A DNA stretch of 7,409 bases from Planctomycetota bacterium (GTDB lineage: Bacteria; Planctomycetota; B129-G9): NCBI GenBank assembly GCA_003644325.1, contig QNCA01000058.1, positions 1 to 7,409 on the forward strand. The letters are read 5' to 3'. Positions 1-4,617 of this stretch are shown here, piece by piece (position 1 is the stretch's first letter; every line of letters starts with the position of its first letter). The notes under the pieces were generated by a model. The model made no database searches, was not told the origin of the DNA, and saw only the letters and a list, made by a program, of their open reading frames with translations. A program made the position numbers and the translations under genes.

Positions 1-60
1 AAACAGCAGATTATAATCAAGCACCCACCATCATCCAGAAAAAGTCAGTCAACTTGAGTA
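1..60 (+). repeat. 84-bp intergenic repeat family, copy A (cut by window edge)
   Basis: Positions 4-60 match 2568-2624 exactly over 57 bp, with a constant offset of 2564 bp. The copy ends in the family tail AAAAAGTCAGTCAACTTGAG (39-58). By comparison with the complete copy at 2539-2622, about 22-24 bp of its head, including the GGTGACTGTCACC palindrome, should lie just outside the window. It sits only 4 bp from the next copy (65-148), giving a head-to-tail pair downstream of kdsD. No ORF of its own is evident. Family identity and mobility are inferred; the sequence identity is directly visible. Confidence 0.85.
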
Positions 61-64
61 GATT

Positions 65-148
65 AGTGACTGTCACCGTAAGGCCCGGCAAAATGAAAAC
101 TTATAGTCAAACATCCGGCATTGCCCGGAAAAAGTCAGTCAACTTGAG
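65..148 (+). repeat. 84-bp intergenic repeat family, copy B (diverged middle)
   Basis: This copy begins with AGTGACTGTCACC (the 13-bp palindrome with its first base changed), followed by GTAAG, and ends with AAAAAGTCAGTCAACTTGAG at 129-148. It is exactly 84 bp, like the copy at 2539-2622, and aligns to it without gaps. Head and tail are nearly identical, but the central 45 bp or so is only partly similar. That pattern suggests constrained ends and a drifting middle. Together with copy A it fills most of the 191-bp gap downstream of kdsD. Confidence 0.8.
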
Positions 149-191
149 AATTGTAGGACCTATGAGTCTTATATGACTTATGAATATTTCC

Positions 192-1193
192 CTAAATCGT
201 AAACTTCCCCCTGCCCAATATATCATGCAAATGCACAATCCCCGCCGCCCTTCCCTTTCCGTCAACTATCGCCAGCGAGGTTATGCCGCGCACCTCCATT
301 ATCTGCACCGCCTCCGACGCCAGCGAATCCGCATCCACGGTCTTCGGATTGCGCGACATGAATTTCTCCACCGGACCGGCGGCCTTCTCCTCCCATGTCC
401 CTTCGAGCCGGGCTATCCTGCGGATGTCCCCGTCGGTTACGACACCCGTCAGCGCACCCCCCTCATCCACCACCAGCACCACACCCAGGTTGTCGCGCTC
501 GGTCATCTCGCGCAGAGCGTCGGCAAGCGCATCGGACTCGCTCACGACCGGCAATTTCTCGCCGGTGCGCATGATGTCGCGCACACGCAGCGACAGCCGC
601 CGCCCCAGCCGTCCGCCCGGATGAAACAGCGCGAAGTCCTCCCTGCCAAAGTCGCGCTTCTCCATCAGGGCTATCGCCAGCGCATCGCCCAGGGCCAGCG
701 CCGCGGTCGTGCTGGCGGTGGGCACCACCCCCAGGGGGCACGCCTCGCGGGCAATGCTCACGTCCAGCGTAATATCCGTATTCCGCGCCAGCGTAGATTG
801 GAGATTGCCGGTCAACGACAGCGACTTCGCGCCTATCTTCTTCGCCGCCTCCAGGAGGTTCAACACCTCGTCGTTCTCGCCGCTGTTCGAAATCGCCAGC
901 AGGATATCCCCCTTCGCCACGATGCCCAAATCACCGTGCAGCGCCTCCACCGGGTGCAGGAAAAATGCCGGCGTGCCCGTGCTGGCAAGCGTGGAGGCTG
1001 TCTTCCTCGCCACGATGCCCGACTTGCCCAGGCCGGTCGTTATCACCTTACCCGGTATCGACAGAATCGCCCCCACGGCGTTCTCGAACGACTCGTCCAG
1101 CCGCTCAATCATGGCGAGCAACGCCTCCGCCTCGATGCGAAGCACATCCCTGCCGATATCCAGAGCGTTCCGGTTCTTCGCTTTCATGCTCAT
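192..1193 (-). CDS. kdsD: D-arabinose-5-phosphate isomerase, KdsD/KpsF family (SIS domain plus two CBS domains)
   Basis: The enzyme interconverts D-ribulose 5-phosphate and D-arabinose 5-phosphate in the cytoplasm, the first committed step to Kdo for lipopolysaccharide or Kdo-linked capsule. The 333 residues match the usual family length. An SIS sugar-isomerase domain (about 36-180) shows TTGLGKSGIVARKTASTLAS (Lys57), HPVEALHGDLG (His86), SNSGENDEV (Glu109) and FHPGGRLGRRL (His191), the positions of the conserved catalytic Lys, His, Glu and His of the family. Two CBS domains follow (about 203-265 and 272-333), ending in the typical IVHLHDILGRG. A TTG extension to 1214 is possible but would lie inside the Shine-Dalgarno region (GGGAGG). 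I chose ATG at 1193, 13 nt after it; ATG at 1187 is an alternative. The gene has its own promoter and sits downstream of a GT2 gene. KdsD, KpsF and GutQ paralogues cannot be told apart here. Confidence 0.95.
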   Translation of the reverse strand: MSMKAKNRNALDIGRDVLRIEAEALLAMIERLDESFENAVGAILSIPGKVITTGLGKSGIVARKTASTLASTGTPAFFLHPVEALHGDLGIVAKGDILLAISNSGENDEVLNLLEAAKKIGAKSLSLTGNLQSTLARNTDITLDVSIAREACPLGVVPTASTTAALALGDALAIALMEKRDFGREDFALFHPGGRLGRRLSLRVRDIMRTGEKLPVVSESDALADALREMTERDNLGVVLVVDEGGALTGVVTDGDIRRIARLEGTWEEKAAGPVEKFMSRNPKTVDADSLASEAVQIMEVRGITSLAIVDGKGRAAGIVHLHDILGRGKFTI

Positions 1194-1229
1194 CGCCCGC
1201 GGTTGCCCTCCCAAAAGGAACTTCAGGCA

Positions 1230-1257
1230 AATATATCGGCCCCTGTCACAAAGTCAA
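1230..1257 (-). promoter_or_regulatory. sigma70-type promoter of kdsD
   Basis: On the minus strand TTGACT (1257-1252) and TATATT (1235-1230) are separated by 16 nt, close to the TTGACA/TATAAT consensus. Transcription would begin near 1222-1224, giving a leader of about 30 nt that contains the GGGAGG Shine-Dalgarno before ATG at 1193. The promoter ends 18 bp short of the MITE-like element at 1275-1354, so that insertion left it intact. Found by eye; sigma-factor preference in this organism is unknown. Confidence 0.65.
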
Positions 1258-1274
1258 GCACTTAATCGGCAAGG

Positions 1275-1354
1275 GGGAGCATGTAAGAATCTTGGAAAGG
1301 CCGCACCGGTGACTGTCACCGTGCCGGCAGCGCCCAGGATTCTTACATGCTCCC
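1275..1354. mobile_element. 80-bp MITE-like palindromic element with 10-bp target duplication
   Basis: The ends are a perfect 17-bp inverted repeat: GGGAGCATGTAAGAATC at 1275-1291 and its reverse complement at 1338-1354. The element is flanked by the same 10 bp, ATCGGCAAGG, at 1265-1274 and 1355-1364, as expected for a target-site duplication made by transposition. At its exact centre (axis base 1314) lies the 13-bp palindrome GGTGACTGTCACC (1308-1320). GCAC/GTGC and GCC/GGC pairings extend this stem with single-base bulges, so most of the element could fold as one long hairpin. It has no coding capacity, so any movement would need an enzyme supplied in trans. It lies between the GT2 stop and the kdsD promoter. 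There is no U-tract after the stem, so it does not look like a standard intrinsic terminator. Confidence 0.8.
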
Positions 1355-1388
1355 ATCGGCAAGGGCAAGGATGTGGGATGTGACACTC

Positions 1389-2312
1389 TCATCTGGAGTA
1401 GGAGAGCCAGGCGGGGCCGCGGCCCGTGCGGCCGGCGAGGAAGTCAGCGAATGCCTGCCTGAGCGCGCGCAGCCTGAGCGCGCGGACATCCCCCGCCAGG
1501 GCGCGGTCGCGCTTGATGGCGCGCCTGTCCGGCAAGTATCTGCGAAACACAAGGTGGGGCAGGAAGGACAGCCAGTTCAGAAAACGGGCGTGGCGGCGCA
1601 TCACCATCAGGCTGTTGCGGTATTCGTAGTAGAGCCTCCCGGAGGAGAAGCGCCTAATGGTGGCGCAGTTGAGGTGCCACAATTTCGCGCGTGTCGCGGT
1701 AACCACGCGCCAGCCCGCCTCCAGGCAGCGCAGCCCCCACTCCACGTCCTCGACCAGGAGGAACAGCCTCTCGTCCAGGCCGCCTATCTTCTCATACACG
1801 GCGCGTCGTATCATCACCGCGCAACCGGATATCGTGTGGACGTCGAGTATCTCGCGCCCTTCGGCCTCCTCGAAGCGCACGCGAATCGAGTAGCCCCACC
1901 GAGGGTTGAAGCGCCACCCGACGTTGTTCGGCCGGTCCTCGAAGTCGTAGATGGCCGGGCCTATCATCCCGATGCGCGGGTCGGACTCGACGGCCTCGAC
2001 CAGGATGTCGAGAAAATCGGGCTCCACCTCGATGTCGTTATTGAGGAGCATCATGTAGTCCGCGCCGCCCGTACGGGCGAACTCCAGGCCCGCGTTGTTG
2101 CCGGCGGCGAAACCCAGGTTCCGACCGTTTTCTATTATGGTGACGTGCGGAAAGCGCTCCCGAAGCACTGGGATAGAGTCGTCGGTCGAGCCGTTGTCAA
2201 CGAGTATAATCTCGCAGTTCGGGTATGTCAGCGCGCTCAGGCTCTCCAGGGCGACGGCGGTGTCGCTGAGATTGTTCATGGTGAGGACTATCAGTGCGAC
2301 GCGTGGCTTCAC
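1389..2312 (-). CDS. Family 2 glycosyltransferase (rhamnosyltransferase-like, WbbL type)
   Basis: A 307-residue cytoplasmic GT-A enzyme expected to transfer a nucleotide-activated sugar onto a surface glycan or its lipid-linked precursor. The N-terminus holds VALIVLTMNN (5-14) and EIILVDNGSTDDS (34-46) for nucleotide binding, then NLGFAAGNNAGLEFA (65-79). LLNNDIEVEPDFL (89-101) contains the NND motif that stands in for DxD in this subfamily. SGCAVMIRR (162-170) and GGLDERLFLLVEDVEWGLR (177-195) carry the acceptor-side and ED catalytic-base motifs. The C-terminus (about 235-307) is Arg-rich and probably membrane-proximal. The start is GTG at 2312, preceded by a G-rich run (GGGGGG, 8 nt upstream). 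It overlaps the stop of the upstream epimerase remnant, so coupling may persist. Donor sugar and linkage cannot be read from the sequence; rhamnose is a family-level guess. Confidence 0.93.
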   Translation of the reverse strand: MKPRVALIVLTMNNLSDTAVALESLSALTYPNCEIILVDNGSTDDSIPVLRERFPHVTIIENGRNLGFAAGNNAGLEFARTGGADYMMLLNNDIEVEPDFLDILVEAVESDPRIGMIGPAIYDFEDRPNNVGWRFNPRWGYSIRVRFEEAEGREILDVHTISGCAVMIRRAVYEKIGGLDERLFLLVEDVEWGLRCLEAGWRVVTATRAKLWHLNCATIRRFSSGRLYYEYRNSLMVMRRHARFLNWLSFLPHLVFRRYLPDRRAIKRDRALAGDVRALRLRALRQAFADFLAGRTGRGPAWLSYSR

Positions 2313-2413
2313 GGCTGGCGCCCCCCGGCGTATCGACTCTTGACCAGATGCTCCGCGACGTGCGCCCCGATAAACCCGGCGCCGTCCGTGACCAGTGCGC
2401 TCGCTTTTTGCAT
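2309..2413 (-). pseudogene. 5' remnant of an NAD-dependent sugar epimerase/dehydratase gene
   Basis: This short frame encodes 34 residues from ATG at 2413. Residues 6-26 (ALVTDGAGFIGAHVAEHLV) are the N-terminal beta-alpha unit of extended short-chain dehydrogenases such as UDP-glucose 4-epimerase. The family norm is VTGGAGFIGSHVAEHL. Here the first glycine of the GxxGxxG nucleotide-binding motif is Asp, and similarity stops after about 27 residues, followed by an unrelated tail to a TGA stop. Full-length members have roughly 300-350 residues, so about 90 percent of the gene is missing. The stop overlaps the GTG of the GT2 gene (GTGA), which suggests a deletion fused the 5' end of an epimerase gene directly to GT2. 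It may still be translated as a leader that delivers ribosomes to GT2. The frame extends upstream to a GTG at 2497, but that stretch is repeat sequence. Confidence 0.75.
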
Positions 2414-2429
2414 ACCGACACCCCCACGA

Positions 2430-2458
2430 CTATTAGCCTGTATTGCTAATTGACTCAA
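2430..2458 (-). promoter_or_regulatory. weak candidate promoter for the epimerase remnant and GT2
   Basis: On the minus strand TTGAGT (2458-2453) and TAATAG (2435-2430) are 17 nt apart, the ideal sigma70 spacing, but both boxes match only in part. The -35 box falls at the edge of the inverted repeat copy C, so the repeat itself may supply it. No better promoter is visible between the lipoprotein gene and GT2. By-eye call only. Confidence 0.3.
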
Positions 2459-2495
2459 GTTGACTGACTTTTTGTTAACCTCGGTGACTGTCACC
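2454..2495 (-). repeat. short inverted copy C of the palindrome-plus-tail repeat
   Basis: Read on the minus strand, this starts with GGTGACAGTCACC (2495-2483), runs through a short GAGGTTAAC joint and ends with AAAAAGTCAGTCAACTTGAG (2473-2454). Head and tail are those of the 84-bp family, but the middle is reduced to about 9 bp, giving 42 bp in all and opposite orientation to the other copies. It is open for translation, and its GTG can be mistaken for a start (MVTVTEVNKKSVNLSQ) upstream of the epimerase remnant. Confidence 0.8.
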
Positions 2496-2551
2496 AATTA
2501 CGGAGCCGTTCCGCCCTTGTCGGAACGGATCGTAGATTGGTGACTGTCACC
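2483..2551. repeat. 69-bp composite inverted repeat (BIME-like hairpin)
   Basis: The ends GGTGACTGTCACCAAT (2483-2498) and ATTGGTGACTGTCACC (2536-2551) are inverted copies of each other, apart from the central T of each palindrome. Inside, CCGTTCCG (2506-2513) and CGGAACGG (2521-2528) form a perfect 8-bp stem around a 7-nt loop, with partial pairing of TACG and CGTA between the two levels. The whole unit can fold as a two-tier hairpin, and each end is itself a self-complementary 13-mer. The design resembles paired REP sequences (BIMEs). It shares its left palindrome with copy C and its right palindrome with copy D, so the families overlap physically. A role as transcription terminator or mRNA stabiliser is inference. 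Confidence 0.75.
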
Positions 2552-2622
2552 GTAAGATATTGTGAAGCAGCAGATTATAATCAAGCACCCACCATCATCC
2601 AGAAAAAGTCAGTCAACTTGAG
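2539..2622 (+). repeat. 84-bp intergenic repeat family, copy D (complete)
   Basis: Complete copy running from GGTGACTGTCACC (2539-2551), through GTAAG and a roughly 45-bp middle, to AAAAAGTCAGTCAACTTGAG (2603-2622). Positions 2568-2624 are identical to 4-60. The exact match over a non-coding middle, against the clear divergence of copy B, implies that copies A and D were duplicated recently or are kept the same by gene conversion. It lies in the gap between the lipoprotein gene and the epimerase remnant. That gap (2414-2681) holds nothing but repeats and a weak promoter candidate. Confidence 0.85.
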
Positions 2623-2668
2623 TAATTGAGTATCGGAAAAACCGCCAACGGCCTTTGACGGAAAGGAG

Positions 2669-2691
2669 AAAAAGGTGACAGTTACCTTTTT
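2669..2691 (-). terminator. terminator-like hairpin over the lipoprotein stop codon
   Basis: A 23-bp near-perfect inverted repeat centred on base 2680: five A, GGTGAC, A, GTTACC, five T on the plus strand, with one mismatched pair (2677/2683). On the minus strand, the coding strand of the lipoprotein gene, an A5 run, the stem and a T5 run occur in the order of an intrinsic terminator; the plus strand is symmetric, so it could act both ways. It is a variant of the GGTGACAGTCACC repeat, and the TAA stop codon (2684-2682) lies inside the stem. The stem is short and only moderately GC-rich, so strength is uncertain. Confidence 0.5.
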
Positions 2692-4493
2692 AGGGCTTTT
2701 GCGACGCCGATGCAGAAACGGCATTTTACCGGCGGGGGTTCGTCTTTCAGCGATTCGTATATTTTCCCCGGCTCGGCCGTCGAGTCGGCCCCCAGCCAGG
2801 CCTCTATTACTTCGGAGACCGTGTCGGGCTTCTCTTTTTCGTCGTCTATCCGTCTCGCGGTCTCCAGGGCCTCGGCGAACAGTTTCCGGGCGGTGTCCGC
2901 CTCGCCTTTTTTCGCGTACGCCAGGGCGATATCCTTGAGCGCGTCCGCCTTGATATCACAGGGCGACATCTTCCCCGCGGCGTCAACGGCCACCTGCAAA
3001 TCGCCGAACTTCACGGCGGAACTTGCGATGTACCAGTACCCCCAGTCCCACTGCGTACTCGCGTTTTCCTTTATCACTTTTTCGGCCTCTTCGTATAGTT
3101 TCGCCTTTGCCAGCATCAGCGATATGCTGCTGATGGAGACGTTTCTAATGGAGGCGTACCTTATATTCTTTGCCTCGGCCAGGGCCGCCTTGCAAGTCTT
3201 CTTTGTCGCGTCGGCATCTCCGAGCATCGCCTGCACCCGGGCGATATTGATGAGGTTGGTCGTTTTCTCGTCGTGGCGGTCCTCTTCCGTCAAGCCGGCT
3301 GCTTCAATGGCCTTGCCCAGGGGCGCTTCGGCATCTTCCGGATACCCCGCCTCCACGGCGACCCTGGCCAGGCGGCAGAGGGCATCGGCCCTCTCCCAGC
3401 TGTTGGTTATCCTTTCGGCGGCATCCAGGGCCTGCTCGTAGGTCCTCTCCGCGGCGTCTTCATCACCGGCTTCGGCCTGGGACCTGGCGACGTCGAGGAG
3501 AAAGAATGCCTCTTTCTTGGCCGACATGGGACTTGCTGCGGCGACGGCTGCGGCGGCGGCCTTTTTCAGGCTGTCAAGTGCGTCGGCCTTTTTCCCGGCC
3601 TCCATCTGTTCCCCGGCTATGTGGAAGAAGGCCCACGCCTTCTCCTTGAGGTTTTTCGATGCGGCCCCCGCATTGGCGACGGCCTTATCGAACATGCCGC
3701 GCCCGGCCTGTTCCTCCGCAATCGCCCGGTAGGCGGATGCCTTAATCCTGTCGATCTTTATCTCTTCCAGTGTGGCGGCGGCCTCTGTGAAGAGGCCCGC
3801 GCGGGCCTGGGCGGCGACCACGCTTACGAGGGATGTCGCCTTGTCCGAGCCGCCTGCCTGCAACTTTGCCATATCCACGGCCCTGGCGAAGGTCGCCGCT
3901 GCGCTTTCGTGGAAGCCTGCCTTCTCCTGGCACTCCGCCGCCAGGGCATAATGATATGAACTGGATTTTGCATCGTCCATTTTCTCTACCATGGATACGG
4001 CCCAGTCGAGCGATTTCTTCGAGCCTTCACTGTCGCCGGCCTTCGCCTGCAGCAGCGCGAAGTCGCAGCAGGCGGTTGTCTTTTCCTTGAGATCCTTTAT
4101 CCACGAGACAAGACCGAAGGCCTTCTTGCATGCCGCGCGGGCCGTCTCCTTATCACCGGCCTTCAGGCTCAAATCGGCGATCGTGGTGAGGGCGAGAACC
4201 TTGTCCTTATCGGACTTCATCTTCTTCGTCAATTCCATCGCTCGTACGAGCCAGGGCGTGACGTCGGCCCGTTTGCCGCCTGCGTCTGTGACGCCGGGCG
4301 ATGTAGTGTCCCGGTCGCTCTCGCCCGGCGTATCCGGCGAAGCGCCGTTCGGTGAAGCACCGTTCGGTGAAGCACCGTTCGGTGAAGCACCGTTCGGTGA
4401 AGCACCGTTCGGTGAGGTCCCATCCCCATCCCCGCAACCGGAAAGGGTCAGAATGATTATCAGGACTGAGAGGAACGAAGTGCGGATTGCCAT
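2682..4493 (-). CDS. TPR-repeat lipoprotein, alanine-rich, function unknown
   Basis: A 603-residue predicted lipoprotein. MAIR is followed by a hydrophobic stretch and the lipobox LSGC, with Cys20 as the acylated residue and Gly at +2. Next come an acidic Gly/Asp stretch, five SPNGA repeats (27-51), a Pro/Ser/Thr/Asp linker to about residue 75, and roughly twelve degenerate 34-45-residue helical repeats of TPR type (about 90-560). Typical cores are IADLSLKAGDKETARAACKK, IARVQAMLGDADATKKTCKA and IALAYAKKGEADTARKLFAE. A CRFC pair (Cys591, Cys594) lies near the C-terminus. The likely role is a protein-binding scaffold anchored to a membrane, reached by a flexible linker. ATG at 4493 is preceded by GGGAG 8 nt upstream. 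An in-frame GTG at 4550 arises from a repeat palindrome and would place 19 residues before the signal peptide, so I rejected it. The gene follows the GT4 gene by 124 bp; a link to glycan assembly is only contextual. Confidence 0.88.
   Translation of the reverse strand: MAIRTSFLSVLIIILTLSGCGDGDGTSPNGASPNGASPNGASPNGASPNGASPDTPGESDRDTTSPGVTDAGGKRADVTPWLVRAMELTKKMKSDKDKVLALTTIADLSLKAGDKETARAACKKAFGLVSWIKDLKEKTTACCDFALLQAKAGDSEGSKKSLDWAVSMVEKMDDAKSSSYHYALAAECQEKAGFHESAAATFARAVDMAKLQAGGSDKATSLVSVVAAQARAGLFTEAAATLEEIKIDRIKASAYRAIAEEQAGRGMFDKAVANAGAASKNLKEKAWAFFHIAGEQMEAGKKADALDSLKKAAAAAVAAASPMSAKKEAFFLLDVARSQAEAGDEDAAERTYEQALDAAERITNSWERADALCRLARVAVEAGYPEDAEAPLGKAIEAAGLTEEDRHDEKTTNLINIARVQAMLGDADATKKTCKAALAEAKNIRYASIRNVSISSISLMLAKAKLYEEAEKVIKENASTQWDWGYWYIASSAVKFGDLQVAVDAAGKMSPCDIKADALKDIALAYAKKGEADTARKLFAEALETARRIDDEKEKPDTVSEVIEAWLGADSTAEPGKIYESLKDEPPPVKCRFCIGVAKALKR
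4336..4410. repeat. 15-bp tandem repeat, five units, encoding (SPNGA)5
   Basis: Five head-to-tail 15-bp units, GGTGAAGCACCGTTC on the plus strand. Units two to five (4351-4410) are identical; the first (4336-4350) differs at two positions. They encode five SPNGA pentapeptides just after the lipidated cysteine of the TPR lipoprotein. Because 15 is a multiple of 3, gain or loss of units changes tether length without a frameshift. The near-identity of the units points to recent slippage. Confidence 0.95.
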
Positions 4494-4538
4494 GTCTTGT
4501 TCTCCCGACGGATTAGAACCTATCCGAATGTCTCGGCG

Positions 4539-4551
4539 GGTGACAGTCACC
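4539..4551. repeat. solitary GGTGACAGTCACC palindrome upstream of the lipoprotein gene
   Basis: A perfect 6-1-6 inverted repeat, the same core as in all the other intergenic repeats here, 46 bp upstream of the lipoprotein start. It would form a hairpin in the leader if transcription reads through from the GT4 gene. On the minus strand it reads GTG ACT GTC ACC, an apparent MTVT start. No tail sequence or partner repeat is next to it. Confidence 0.85.
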
Positions 4552-4581
4552 TTTCAGTGGGAGCGGGCAAATCGCCGCATG

Positions 4582-4609
4582 GTCTATAGTCTATAGTCTA
4601 TGGTCTATA
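4582..4609. repeat. heptanucleotide tandem repeat (GTCTATA)n
   Basis: Four head-to-tail 7-bp units, GTCTATA (third unit GTCTATG), with a further partial unit at 4616-4620. The array directly follows the second GT4 gene, and that gene's TAG stop (4620-4618) belongs to the partial unit. As 7 is not a multiple of 3 and each TATAGAC or GTCTATA junction contains TAG, the array tends to put stop codons in successive frames on both strands. No promoter or terminator is evident in it. Confidence 0.9.
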
Positions 4610-4617
4610 GCAATAGT

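Noticed and set aside
1..148. Possible CRISPR array from the repeated AAAAAGTCAGTCAACTTGAG blocks downstream of kdsD
   Set aside because: Only two blocks here, with unequal similarity around them, other copies far away and one inverted; no regular spacers and no cas genes.
162..181. Hairpin ATGAGTC-TTATAT-GACTTAT just downstream of kdsD as an intrinsic terminator
   Set aside because: The stem is AT-rich with a mismatch, and no T-run follows on the minus strand, so I cannot support it as a terminator.
180..1265. Plus-strand frame of 361 codons opposite kdsD
   Set aside because: Arg/His-rich translation typical of antisense to a GC-rich gene; kdsD motifs on the other strand are decisive.
1275..1354. 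The 80-bp palindromic element as a simple rho-independent terminator of GT2
   Set aside because: The stem is long but no U-tract follows, and the flanking 10-bp duplication fits transposition better.
1347..2453. Long plus-strand open frame opposite the GT2 gene
   Set aside because: It lies opposite a gene with clear GT2 motifs and its translation shows no recognisable domain; a GC-rich antisense shadow.
2309..2497. A 62-residue protein starting at the GTG of 2497
   Set aside because: The first 28 residues are translation of the intergenic repeat; the epimerase-like part begins at the ATG of 2413.
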